Assembly: GCF_001280515.1 (NCBI RefSeq)
Contig: NZ_LBIQ01000031.1
Span: 1-64,000, forward strand
Source: Mangrovimonas sp. ST2L15
GTDB taxonomy: Bacteria > Bacteroidota > Bacteroidia > Flavobacteriales > Flavobacteriaceae
DNA length: 64,000 nucleotides
Direction of reading: 5' to 3'
Positions 42,526-51,251 of this stretch are shown piece by piece. The translations under genes were made by a program, and so were the position numbers. Every line of letters starts with the position of its first letter. Within the stretch, counting starts at the first letter, position 1. The notes under the pieces are model-generated. The model searched no databases. It had not been told where the DNA came from and was given only the letters and a program-made list of their open reading frames with translations.

Positions 42526-43515
42526 CTAACTCCGCTCAAGAAACACATAGGTTTTTGATTCAAAATCCAGAATAACTTGATAAAGACCCGCTATAACGTA
42601 AATATCCTCTCCATTTCTCACCAGTTTTCCGTTGGAAGTTCCATCACCTCCCCAAATGTAATCATAACGGTTATCCATTATAAACTTAACACTACCGTCT
42701 TCTAATTTCACTTCTTCAAGCACCCATTGGTTGTCATTCAAAGCTGATGCTTCAAACGAGATAGATTTCTCCCAACCTCCAGGAGAAGCAGTTCCCACTA
42801 GCCCAATGTTATCAATTTTAACATTCTCTATTGGGGTAACAAGGTTAACCATCTTCTCCCATGTCTTCGTTTGCCATAAAAAATCAGACATAAAAATTCC
42901 TAGGAATATAAAAACAAATCCAAAGATTGACACTCTAAATATTTTACGATAAGTAAAGGCATCATAAATGATTAAAGCGATAAGTGGCCCTAGAAAAAAA
43001 AGTAAATAACTAAGAATTGTTCCTGCTGCCACAAAGCCAAAAATAACGAGTCTTGTTACTGCAGCTACAGCTAAAACCATTGCACAAAGAAGCATCAACC
43101 GCTTATGGATATATGGTTTTTGCCGGTAATAAATTCCTGCTAATCCAAAGACTAATGCTACAAGAAATTTAATGCTTGACTCTCCTATTGCCTCTAATGG
43201 CTTTCCTCGCATCTGAGCAGTAAGAACAGCTACAGCTATACCGCTAACAAATGTGGCAATAAGGAAAATGAGGCCAATCCAACCCAGTTTAAAATGCCAA
43301 TTTCTATATTTTGAAGTATTCATTAGAATGTTTTGAACCAGATAGATCAAAATAAATCCAAAAGAAATAATTCCATGAATAGCGGTAAAGGGAGCCAAAG
43401 TGGTAATTGGGGCATTATCAGATGATAAGGTTCTTGTAAAGCCTAAAATGCAAATGATAAATATCCATATTGCAATCGATAGAAAAAAAATGTGGTCAGA
43501 TTTCTTATTATACAT
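42526..43515 (-). CDS. Multi-span membrane protein with SusE-like C-terminal domain
   Basis: A 329-residue product (start 43515; an ATG at 43548 adds 11 residues). The first two thirds contain about seven membrane spans with LAPFTAIHGIISFGFILIYL and RNWHFKLGWIGLIFLIATF, in the style of DUF2306/cytochrome-b561-like proteins with conserved histidines (AIHG, NWHFKLGW, YIHKRLML). The last 100 residues form a soluble domain with GLVGTASPGGWEKS, GSVKFIMDNRYDYIWGGDG and GLYQVILDFESKTYVF. These match the repeated unit of SusE/SusF surface proteins. A membrane protein carrying that domain is an unusual combination. Function unknown; a heme- or ligand-sensing membrane protein is possible. Confidence 0.65.
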   Translation of the reverse strand: MYNKKSDHIFFLSIAIWIFIICILGFTRTLSSDNAPITTLAPFTAIHGIISFGFILIYLVQNILMNTSKYRNWHFKLGWIGLIFLIATFVSGIAVAVLTAQMRGKPLEAIGESSIKFLVALVFGLAGIYYRQKPYIHKRLMLLCAMVLAVAAVTRLVIFGFVAAGTILSYLLFFLGPLIALIIYDAFTYRKIFRVSIFGFVFIFLGIFMSDFLWQTKTWEKMVNLVTPIENVKIDNIGLVGTASPGGWEKSISFEASALNDNQWVLEEVKLEDGSVKFIMDNRYDYIWGGDGTSNGKLVRNGEDIYVIAGLYQVILDFESKTYVFLERS

Positions 43516-43548
43516 ATAATTTCCGCTTTTGTTCTTTAACAAAACCAA

Positions 43549-44022
43549 TCAATACTTTTAATTACTCCTCGTCTCACCCCACGGTATTGTGGACTAACAG
43601 GATATCATGACACCGCATTTATTAATTTTTAACTGTAGATTAATTATCCTTTAATGGTTCTATGGCTATTGTAAAACTATGTTCTCTATACACAGATTCC
43701 AGCACTGAAAGGTTCTGAAAACTAAAGATTAAACTTTGATCTAGCCCCTCCATCATAAGACACCTCCTTAAAATTAATTATTTTTCACCTGATTATCAAA
43801 TACTTATACATAATATTATTGAAAGCACCTGTGACGTTTGTTGGAATTTTTGAGGGTTATGAAAAGGAATAAAAATTAAAACTGTTTAAAAAATCATATA
43901 TTTTTTTTGTTCCTACTCTACTTATTTCACCTATTTGGATTTCAAATCGTATATTTACGGTCAATATGACCATAAGTTGTATTACATACAGCTCACACAC
44001 TACTAATTTAATAGACACCTTC
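43549..44022. other. Intergenic region, no gene seen
   Basis: About 500 bp of A/T-rich sequence with no coding ORF. It includes the upstream region of the minus-strand gene ending at 42526. A short palindrome GGTCA-ATA-TGACC lies at 43959-43971, about 50 bp upstream of the truncated ORF at 44023, and could be an old operator. Confidence 0.4.
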
Positions 44023-44061
44023 ATGAAGCGGATCATTTTAGCATTCCTATTTCTAGATTAG
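44023..44061 (+). pseudogene. Orphan signal-peptide start, truncated after 12 codons
   Basis: ATG at 44023 reads MKRIILAFLFLD then TAG. This is exactly the basic n-region and hydrophobic core of a secretion signal, cut off at the point where the convergent minus-strand gene ends (stop at 44063-44065). An operator-like palindrome and A/T-rich promoter-like sequence lie upstream. I infer the 5' stub of a deleted gene, but a chance short ORF cannot be excluded. Confidence 0.3.
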
Positions 44062-44062
44062 T

Positions 44063-44521
44063 TTAAGATTTTCCTTTTTTAAAGAATGTTGAATTGATGA
44101 CGCTTATTCCAGCGCCGCCAAATCCATAGGTTGTTATCACAAAACTAGCTCTTGCGCCGTAATGCAAGATCTTATCCCCAATTGAATCTGGCACAAAGGC
44201 TTCAGAACCCGGATCTAGATATGGAGCCATGGCAAAAACAACAAAAATCCCCGAGTTTGTTAAGGCACCTATCACCATAGCCCATTTAATATGCCAAAGT
44301 ATGGGTATTCGTACCGAAGCAATTCCCAAAAGAAGGGCACTCATCAAAAGGTAATCAATATGTGCTTGGAGTATGCGTTCGGTATCACCGGGAAAGATTG
44401 ATTTTACAAAACCCACACCACTGTAAACCCCAATTAATGACCAGGCCAAAAGCAAACCGATAATAATGTAAACCCCTGCACCTCTTAATAATAATTTATC
44501 TCCTTTTATCATTATTTCCAT
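44063..44521 (-). CDS. Four-helix membrane protein, possibly related to styrene-oxide-isomerase-like proteins
   Basis: A 152-residue integral membrane protein with four predicted spans (about 12-32, 53-72, 78-100 and 120-145). I do not recognise it securely. The segment ILQAHIDYLLMSALLLG after PGDTER resembles the AH motif that holds the heme-ligand histidine in styrene oxide isomerase, and the overall size and topology agree. The similarity is by eye and short. It starts 9 bp after the cupin gene stop, so the two form an operon. An internal ATG at 44512 is an alternative start. Confidence 0.5.
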   Translation of the reverse strand: MEIMIKGDKLLLRGAGVYIIIGLLLAWSLIGVYSGVGFVKSIFPGDTERILQAHIDYLLMSALLLGIASVRIPILWHIKWAMVIGALTNSGIFVVFAMAPYLDPGSEAFVPDSIGDKILHYGARASFVITTYGFGGAGISVINSTFFKKGKS

Positions 44522-44530
44522 TTTATAAAA

Positions 44531-44911
44531 TTAGTTGTGAGCTGGTTTATAAGGGTGTTCTTTGAGTTCAACAATCAAAAATGTAAATGGTTTATCACCA
44601 ACATTTTCTGTTTTATGGGGTCCTACAGGATTAAAATAAAGTGGCGTTCCCTCTTTAAGTTCCATCACTACAGGTTCTTTCCCTTCATTATGAACCCTTA
44701 GTTTCCCATCGGTCATAATGTAAGCAAAGTGGGCAGGATGTGTCACCGGACCAATAATTTCTCCAGGTTCAATGGTGATTTTTACTGATCTCACTAATGT
44801 GGTGTCTGCTAATATCTTTATGCCATCAGGATTAAGCTGTTTCCAGTCCTGAGCCAATACAGAAGCACTAAATATCAAAAATGTCATTAATGTAAGAATG
44901 TTTGTTTTCAT
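44531..44911 (-). CDS. Secreted cupin-domain protein
   Basis: A 126-residue protein with a signal peptide (to about residue 20, ASVLAQ) and one cupin barrel: IEPGEIIGPVTHPAHFAYIM as motif 1 (with H-x-x-H) and GTPLYFNPVGPHKTENVG as motif 2. The histidines suggest metal binding in the periplasm. It is the first gene of a two-gene minus-strand unit with the four-helix membrane protein. A 15-bp match to the AraC-cluster operator sits about 60 bp upstream (44972-44986), so it may belong to the same regulon. Confidence 0.85.
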   Translation of the reverse strand: MKTNILTLMTFLIFSASVLAQDWKQLNPDGIKILADTTLVRSVKITIEPGEIIGPVTHPAHFAYIMTDGKLRVHNEGKEPVVMELKEGTPLYFNPVGPHKTENVGDKPFTFLIVELKEHPYKPAHN

Positions 44912-44971
44912 GATGTAAATTTTAATTTTTGTTAATAATTCAATTTGTATTGATCCTTGTTGATTTAAAAG

Positions 44972-44986
44972 CTAAAATTACCATTC
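44972..44986 (+). promoter_or_regulatory. Partial copy of the AraC-cluster operator upstream of the cupin gene
   Basis: CTAAAATTACCATTC is identical to the left half of elements 1 and 2 at 39158 and 40289. Here it is in the opposite orientation relative to the downstream gene. The right half TTTACCGAA is not conserved directly after it. The rest of the 336-bp gap 44912-45247 contains only A/T-rich sequence and a short 6-bp hairpin (45185-45203). Confidence 0.45.
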
Positions 44987-45247
44987 CATCATAACTATAC
45001 TTTGACTTTCAATCTTCAGTGATCTTACCAATGACCGAAAACTGAAAAACATCTTGTCTGGAATAGTTTCCATTAACATCAAACAAGCGCTTTAAAGGAT
45101 TATGAATAGTCGCTTAACAAATATGAAGAAAAAGCCTACATATCACCCACACACCATGTTGTAAAGACTGTCAACTTTTTTTTACAACCTATCACTCAGG
45201 TTGCAACATGTGTTTCTAATCCTTTACGGATAGATAAAGAATGTACT

Positions 45248-46747
45248 TTAAGCTTTAGGGAAACCTACTTTCTTAACAAGGTCCTTAAAAGCAGGCTCGT
45301 TGTGAAGTGGATAAAATTGAGGCTCGGTTAACAGCCAAGGAATCTCCATATCATGATTGTCGTAAGAATTTTCTAGCCACTCTAATGCTGCTTGTCGTTC
45401 ACCTAGAGAAGCATAGATAATGGCCACAAAAAAGGAATATGAGCCCGAGTACCCTTTATCCTTCATTTCCTTTAATTCATTTATCAGGGCCATAGCCTTA
45501 TCCTTTTGTCCCAACTTGGCATAGGAGGCTCCCATCCAACCCAACATCCGGGGATAACGAATACCTTCCAATTCAATAGCTTGTTCAAAAAGAGAAATAG
45601 CCTTTTCATATTGACCAGTATTCAAAAACAAAAAACCACTATTATCTAGAGTAAAGTAGTTGCTATAAATTTTCAACCGCTCGTTTGCAAAAGCATTGGC
45701 TTCTTGATTTTCACCCAGGAAATATAGAGTTAAAATCATTCGGCTGTTGGGGTAATGTGGATGTTTTCTATTTAATCTATTTGATATCTCAAGAGCCAAG
45801 TCATGCTTCTTTACGAAATTTAAAAGATCTACATAAACCGCTAAGGCCTCTGGATAATCTGTAACTATAGCTTTTTTATATTCTTCCTCGGCTTTTTCAA
45901 AATCCCAATCTCCAAACACATGAATAAAACCTTTTAAAATATGAACTTGGATTAAATCTGGATCTAACTCTTCAGCTTTTTCTATATATGGCTTAACAAT
46001 TTTAAAACATTCCATAGGCTGCAAGGAGGCTTCAAAAATACATGCCTTCGATATATAAGTTTGAGCAATCCCTGCATAAGCTAGGGCAAAGCTTGAATCT
46101 AGTTCAATCGCTTTATTAAAATACTCGATAGATTTGTCAAGACTGGAAGGAGTATAGATTCTGCGTAGATTCTCTCCTTTTAAATAAAGATCATAGGCCT
46201 CAGAATTTTCAGTGATAGCCTGGTCTAAGGTATCCTTCTCAACTCGATTCATTGAAGGGTTAATTAAAAAATAAACTAATAGAAGCGGAATAAAAATTAC
46301 AGCTGCCCATCCTGCAAATTTCAAATAATTTCCACTTTTGGATTCAAGAGTTTTTTCCATATAAACATGGTCTCTTCTCTCTTTAAAGGTCTTATACTTT
46401 ACGGCACTGGGTGCGTAGCCGAAAAAATCTATAAAACAAGAGGTAAAATAACTAGGGCTATTAAAACCTACTTTAAATGCCACTTCAGAAACTGTTGCGT
46501 TCTCTTTTTTCAAATACTCAAGTCCCCGTTTCAGCCTATATTCCCTTATAAACTGACTAATGGATTGCCCTGTTAGTTTTTGTAATTTGCGATGAAGGTT
46601 AGAACGGCTCATCCCAATATTTTGAGCTAATTTTTCAACCCCAAACTGTTCGTTGTTGAGATTTATTTCAACCTCTGTTTCCATTTTTTGAATTAAGGTC
46701 GAATTCTCATTTTTTGAAGAACTGTTATGCTTTGAATTTGACTCCAT
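45248..46747 (-). CDS. AraC-type DNA-binding domain joined through a membrane span to TPR repeats
   Basis: A 499-residue product (start 46747; an ATG at 46804 would add 19 hydrophobic residues). An N-terminal AraC double helix-turn-helix (about 20-120: FGVEKLAQNIGMSRSNLHRK; TVSEVAFKVGFNSPSYFTS) is followed by one membrane span (about 143-165, WAAVIFIPLLLVYFLI). Then come TPR repeats (about 175-495, SLDKSIEYFNKAIELDSSFA and LDPDLIQVHILKGFI). With the DNA-binding part first, the TPRs would lie in the periplasm and the regulator would act from the membrane. It is transcribed divergently from the cyclase and glycosidase genes, across only 150 bp, so it is a candidate regulator of them. TPR-linked AraC proteins occur in Flavobacteriia but their signals are unknown. 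Confidence 0.85.
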   Translation of the reverse strand: MESNSKHNSSSKNENSTLIQKMETEVEINLNNEQFGVEKLAQNIGMSRSNLHRKLQKLTGQSISQFIREYRLKRGLEYLKKENATVSEVAFKVGFNSPSYFTSCFIDFFGYAPSAVKYKTFKERRDHVYMEKTLESKSGNYLKFAGWAAVIFIPLLLVYFLINPSMNRVEKDTLDQAITENSEAYDLYLKGENLRRIYTPSSLDKSIEYFNKAIELDSSFALAYAGIAQTYISKACIFEASLQPMECFKIVKPYIEKAEELDPDLIQVHILKGFIHVFGDWDFEKAEEEYKKAIVTDYPEALAVYVDLLNFVKKHDLALEISNRLNRKHPHYPNSRMILTLYFLGENQEANAFANERLKIYSNYFTLDNSGFLFLNTGQYEKAISLFEQAIELEGIRYPRMLGWMGASYAKLGQKDKAMALINELKEMKDKGYSGSYSFFVAIIYASLGERQAALEWLENSYDNHDMEIPWLLTEPQFYPLHNEPAFKDLVKKVGFPKA

Positions 46748-46897
46748 CTTTAACAAAAATAAAAATCTAAATGATTTATAAAAGAATTTACTTACTTCAA
46801 TCACCTTCCATTTCTAAATAGAACCATCAAATAAACAACGAACTAAACCAAATTTAAACTAACTTTAAAACTCTGTTTATTAAATATTTATACATTC

Positions 46898-47728
46898 ATG
46901 ATTGCACATAGATTGATTTTCCTATACTTTCTAACCTTTTTCATTCTAATAGGTTGTAAAGACCAGGCCACCCAATCAGAACACAAGACTCTTGATACCA
47001 AAACAGCCAAAAAAATTGTGGATCTCACCCATGACTTTTCTCCAGAAACCATTTATTGGGTTACCGCAAAAGAATTTGAACTGGATACTGTCTTTGCAGG
47101 TCAAACCGATAACGGGTATTATTACACAGCCAATAATTTTACAACAGCCGAACACGGCGGCACCCATATAGATGCTCCCATTCATTTTGCAAAGGAAAAA
47201 CAGACCGTTGACCAAATCCCCTTGGAAAACTTGATGGGACCTGCCATCAAAATTGATGCTTCAGATCAAGCCTTTAATAACCCTGATTATCTCGTTTCTA
47301 TTGATGATTTTAAATCATGGGAAGCTCAGGAAAACATGCAAATTCCAGATGGAAGCATAATAGTCATTTACACTGGTTATGAAAGCTATTACCCTGACAA
47401 AAAGAAATATTTAGGTACCGCCCAACGTGGGGATGATGCCGTCAAACAACTTCACTTTCCGGGATTATCACCTGAAGCAGCAACATGGTTGGTAACTGAA
47501 CGACATATTAAGGCTATCGGACTTGATACTGCCAGTATCGATTACGGTCAGTCCGCAACTTTTGATAGTCATGTGACATTATTATCAGCTAATATTCCTG
47601 CCTTTGAAAATCTTACTAACCTTAAAGATTTACCTAGTAGGGGTTTTGAAATTATTGCATTGCCTATGAAAATAAAAGGTGGCAGCGGTGGTCCATTAAG
47701 GATTATCGCCTTGTTAGATTCCAATTAG
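46898..47728 (+). CDS. Cyclase-family (kynurenine formamidase-like) lipoprotein
   Basis: A 276-residue lipoprotein (lipobox ILIGCKDQ). The metal-binding signature of the family is AEHGGTHIDAPIHF, with VDLTHDFSP at the N-terminal edge and LDTASIDYG late. Cytoplasmic relatives hydrolyse N-formylkynurenine or other amides; exported ones are uncharacterised. The gene is divergent from the AraC-TPR regulator and 153 bp ahead of the glycosidase operon, which has its own promoter-like element. Its link to glycan breakdown is unclear. It could hydrolyse an ester or amide, for example a sugar lactone. Confidence 0.9.
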   Translation: MIAHRLIFLYFLTFFILIGCKDQATQSEHKTLDTKTAKKIVDLTHDFSPETIYWVTAKEFELDTVFAGQTDNGYYYTANNFTTAEHGGTHIDAPIHFAKEKQTVDQIPLENLMGPAIKIDASDQAFNNPDYLVSIDDFKSWEAQENMQIPDGSIIVIYTGYESYYPDKKKYLGTAQRGDDAVKQLHFPGLSPEAATWLVTERHIKAIGLDTASIDYGQSATFDSHVTLLSANIPAFENLTNLKDLPSRGFEIIALPMKIKGGSGGPLRIIALLDSN

Positions 47729-47824
47729 CAGAAAGTTCATTCAGCAAGGAATAAAACAAGATATATCGTCATTAATAAATTCGTGACATTAAGAAATATC
47801 CTTCAAGCTCAATCTGAGGATTTC

Positions 47825-47841
47825 TTTAAAAATAGTATCTT
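47825..47841 (+). promoter_or_regulatory. Promoter-like element upstream of the glycosidase operon
   Basis: TTTAAAAATAGTATCTT occurs here, 40 bp before the GH29 start, and again at 55460-55476, 48 bp before the DUF4386 gene. The right part, TATCTTTA in this copy, resembles the Bacteroidota -7 box TAnnTTTG. A 17-bp identity at two gene starts argues for a promoter. Confidence 0.55.
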
Positions 47842-47881
47842 TAGCCAACTGCTAAAAACACTATAATTACCAAACTAACCG

Positions 47882-49369
47882 ATGAGAGTACTACTTTTCC
47901 TGAGTCTTTTTTTATTCAATTTATCAATCATTCAAGCCCAAGCTATTTTAGAAGATGAACGTTATGTTCCAGAAACCAATTCCTTGGTATTAGAAAAACT
48001 GGATCAATGGCAGGACCTTAAGTTTGGCCTACTAATGCATTGGGGCCCCTACAGTCAGTGGGGAGTTGTTGAATCGTGGTCTATTTGCCCCGAAGATTAT
48101 GGTTGGTGTGAACGAAAAAAGGGACAACATCCAGATAATTATTACGAATACAAAAAAGAATATGAAGGCCTAAAAACAACATTCAATCCGGTAAAATTTG
48201 ATCCAGATAAATGGGCTCAAGCTGCCCAAGAAGCAGGGATGCGCTATATGGTTTTCACTACCAAACACCATGATGGTTTCTCGATGTTTGATTCCAAATA
48301 CACCGATTACAAAGTAACAGACTCGGCTTGTGCCTTTAGTACCAACCCCAAAGCAAATATTACCAAAGAAGTTTTTGAATCCTTTCGAGACAAAAACCTG
48401 TGGGTAGGTGCTTATTTTTCAAAGCCAGATTGGCATCATGAAAGCTACTGGTCTCCATACTGGCCACCTCAAGACCGAAACGTAAATTATGACCCAGCAC
48501 TTTACCCTGAAAAGTGGGAAGAATATGTTCAATATACCCATAATCAATTGATGGAATTACTTACCAACTATGGAGATGTGGACATTATTTGGCTTGATGG
48601 CGGTTGGGTCAAAAAAAGAGACCAACAAAATATTGATAAAAACTATGAAGAAAAGTTTTCAGAAAACGAAGCTAAAAACGGGTTCATTAAACATCGCGTT
48701 GTTTCCCAAGATATCAGAATGGATGAATTGGTAGAGAAAGCCCGTGAAAAGCAACCTGGTTTGATTGTGGTAGATCGAGCAGTTTATGGAAAAAATCAAA
48801 ATTATTTGACTCCAGAAAATAGAGTACCAGAAAAAGAACTTCCCTACCCTTGGGAATCCTGTATCATTTCAGGAGGAGGCTGGTCCTATACACCAGATGC
48901 CAAATACATGAGTGGTCATGAAGGGGTACAAATGTTAGTAGATATTGTGGCAAAAGGAGGAAATCTGTTGCTCAACATAGCGCCTTCCCCAGAAGGAGAA
49001 TGGCAAGAAGGTGCCTACCGATTACTTAACGATTATAAGGACTGGATGGCCATAAACAGTGAAGCCATTTACAACAGTCATACGTTGGCTCCTTACAAAG
49101 AAAACAATATTTGTATGACACAGCAGAAGAATGGAAATACCTATTTCTTCTATATGACGAACGAGGGTGAAACCCAAATGCCTTCATCCATTACCTTCAA
49201 TTCGCACCAACCTATCGAGGGAGCTACGGTCACACTTTTAGGAAGTAAAAACCCCCTTCAATGGGAGAAATTGGGTTCGGGATTTAAAGTATTTATCCCA
49301 AAAAGCCTACAAAATAAACCTCCTAGTAAATTTGTTTGGACTATTAAGGTTTCACAATTAAAACAATAA
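47882..49369 (+). CDS. Alpha-L-fucosidase, GH29
   Basis: A 495-residue secreted enzyme (signal peptide to about residue 20). The fold is recognised by LKFGLLMHWGPYSQWG (H53), YMVFTTKHHDGFSMFDS, and the nucleophile D239 in DIIWLDGGW. The C-terminal beta domain follows after GHEGVQMLVDIVAKGGNLL. It is the first gene of a four-glycosidase operon with a 17-bp gap to the GH35. GH29 enzymes remove terminal fucose. The general acid cannot be assigned by eye in this family. No SusCD pair lies nearby, so the oligosaccharides must be imported by transporters encoded elsewhere. Confidence 0.95.
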   Translation: MRVLLFLSLFLFNLSIIQAQAILEDERYVPETNSLVLEKLDQWQDLKFGLLMHWGPYSQWGVVESWSICPEDYGWCERKKGQHPDNYYEYKKEYEGLKTTFNPVKFDPDKWAQAAQEAGMRYMVFTTKHHDGFSMFDSKYTDYKVTDSACAFSTNPKANITKEVFESFRDKNLWVGAYFSKPDWHHESYWSPYWPPQDRNVNYDPALYPEKWEEYVQYTHNQLMELLTNYGDVDIIWLDGGWVKKRDQQNIDKNYEEKFSENEAKNGFIKHRVVSQDIRMDELVEKAREKQPGLIVVDRAVYGKNQNYLTPENRVPEKELPYPWESCIISGGGWSYTPDAKYMSGHEGVQMLVDIVAKGGNLLLNIAPSPEGEWQEGAYRLLNDYKDWMAINSEAIYNSHTLAPYKENNICMTQQKNGNTYFFYMTNEGETQMPSSITFNSHQPIEGATVTLLGSKNPLQWEKLGSGFKVFIPKSLQNKPPSKFVWTIKVSQLKQ

Positions 49370-49386
49370 CTTTCTCGTTAGGAATT

Positions 49387-51249
49387 ATGATTTTTCAAAA
49401 GATACTTAAGTCCGTTTCATTAGTAACCCTATGCCTTTTCTTAGTTAGATGTGACACAACACCAAACCAAAAAAGGGAATCAGAACCTGTGGAGCAACCT
49501 GACCAGGGTGCGACCTTCGCCTTAGGCCAAAAGGAATTTCTTCTCAACGGAAGTCCTTTTCAAATCATTTCTGGAGAAATTCATTATGCCCGAGTGCCAA
49601 AAAAATATTGGCGTCATCGCATACAGATGGCCAAAGCGATGGGATGTAATACCATTGCTACCTATGTATTTTGGAATTATCACGAAGTAGAAAAGGGTCT
49701 TTTTGATTTCACATCAGAAAACCATGACCTAGAAGCGTTCATTCAGATTGTTAAAGAAGAAGGACTATACATGCTTTTTAGACCAGGTCCTTATGTTTGC
49801 GGCGAATGGGATTTGGGTGGTATTCCCCCTTACCTGTTGAGTATCCCAGATATCAAATTGCGATGTAGTGACCCTAGGTATATGGAGGCTGTAGAAAGAT
49901 ATATTAAAACCATATCTCAAATCGCTAAACCTCATCTGATTACTAATGGGGGCCCTATCATTATGCTTCAAATAGAAAATGAATATGGTAGTTACGGCAA
50001 CGACAGAGCCTACTTAGAAACCATTAAAAACCTGTGGGATAGCCACGGTATCGATGTACCATATTATACCTCAGATGGACCAGCCAACTTTGCTTTGGAA
50101 GCCGGTACTTTAACTGGTGTGGCAGTTGGGCTTGATCCCGGTGCTAATGAACACAATTTTAATTTGGCGTATGATATGAATCCAGATGTTCCAGTCTTCA
50201 GTTCTGAAACTTATCCAGGTTGGTTAACCCATTGGAAAGAAAGCTGGATTAAACGCGATACCACTTATTTGCTCCATGAAGTCAAATATTTAATGGACAA
50301 CAAGCTGTCATTTAACTTCTACGTACTTCACGGCGGCACTAATTTTGGTTTTACGGCTGGAGCCAATTCGGGAGGTACGGGATATGAACCAGATGTTACT
50401 AGCTACGATTATGATGCACCCATTAACGAACAGGGACAACCAACTCTTAAATACCACGCCTTAAGAGATTTGATTGCATCTTATAAAAAGGATTCCACAA
50501 GCATTTCTCCTATTCCCAAAGAGATTGAAAGCATGACGGTGCCAGAAATAAAGATGGAAGCTTTCTCTTCAATTTGGAATGAACTACCCGATCCTAATAT
50601 TTCTGTTCAACCCAAACCCTTTGAAGCATACAATCATTATTATGGATTTGCAATCTATAAAACAACTTTGGTGGGACGAAAACATGGGGAGTTAATAATT
50701 ACAGACCTACATGATTATGCCACGGTATTTCTGGATGAAACCTTTATTGGTACTATTGATCGATCAAAAGGAGAAAAGACCATTACCATTCCACAAGTGG
50801 AAAATCAAAACCCGGTATTGGAAATTTTGGTTGAAGGAATGGGGCGTATCAATTTTGGTGAAAAGCTCATTGACCGAAAAGGAATTACAGAAAGGGTTTC
50901 TTTAGATGGCCGAACATTGATGAATTGGGAAGTCTATTGTTTACCTATGGATACACCTTATCTTACCAATTTAAAGAAGACTGCTAACACATCAAAACCA
51001 GGGCTTTTCTTTAAAGGGCAATTCCATTTAGATCAACCTGCCGACACTTATTTAAACCTATCAAATTACCAAAAAGGTATCGTTTGGGTTAATGGTCACA
51101 ATTTGGGTAGATACTGGAACGTGGGACCTCAATTTACCCTTTATTGCCCAGAACCATTCCTAAAAAAAGGAGCTAACGAGATTCTAATTTTCGATTTACA
51201 CCAACTTGAACCCAAGACGGTAAAAGGCATCAAAACCCTCAATGACTAA
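49387..51249 (+). CDS. Beta-galactosidase, GH35, lipoprotein
   Basis: A 620-residue lipoprotein (C22 in FLVRCDTT). The GH35 barrel shows GEIHYARVPKKYWRHRIQ, RPGPYVCGEWDLGG, the acid/base E199 in IMLQIENEYGSYG and the nucleophile E274 in VFSSETYPGWLTHW. C-terminal jelly-roll domains (about 400-600) include WVNGHNLGRYWNVGPQ. It follows the first fucosidase and precedes the second by 2 bp. Removing galactose next to fucose release would suit a fucosyl-galactosyl side chain such as that of xyloglucan, or a marine fucogalactan. Confidence 0.95.
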   Translation: MIFQKILKSVSLVTLCLFLVRCDTTPNQKRESEPVEQPDQGATFALGQKEFLLNGSPFQIISGEIHYARVPKKYWRHRIQMAKAMGCNTIATYVFWNYHEVEKGLFDFTSENHDLEAFIQIVKEEGLYMLFRPGPYVCGEWDLGGIPPYLLSIPDIKLRCSDPRYMEAVERYIKTISQIAKPHLITNGGPIIMLQIENEYGSYGNDRAYLETIKNLWDSHGIDVPYYTSDGPANFALEAGTLTGVAVGLDPGANEHNFNLAYDMNPDVPVFSSETYPGWLTHWKESWIKRDTTYLLHEVKYLMDNKLSFNFYVLHGGTNFGFTAGANSGGTGYEPDVTSYDYDAPINEQGQPTLKYHALRDLIASYKKDSTSISPIPKEIESMTVPEIKMEAFSSIWNELPDPNISVQPKPFEAYNHYYGFAIYKTTLVGRKHGELIITDLHDYATVFLDETFIGTIDRSKGEKTITIPQVENQNPVLEILVEGMGRINFGEKLIDRKGITERVSLDGRTLMNWEVYCLPMDTPYLTNLKKTANTSKPGLFFKGQFHLDQPADTYLNLSNYQKGIVWVNGHNLGRYWNVGPQFTLYCPEPFLKKGANEILIFDLHQLEPKTVKGIKTLND

Positions 51250-51251
51250 TT

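Noticed and set aside
42487-42558. Short frame MKYTISTIGSAILLTP... between the dioxygenase and the minus-strand membrane gene
   Set aside because: It vaguely recalls the start of NAD(P)-binding proteins but is too short and lacks the glycine pattern, and it overlaps the 3' end of a supported gene. It could be a 5' remnant, but this cannot be shown.
45185-45203. Terminator of the AraC-TPR gene
   Set aside because: The 6-bp hairpin has its T-run on the wrong side for a minus-strand transcript.
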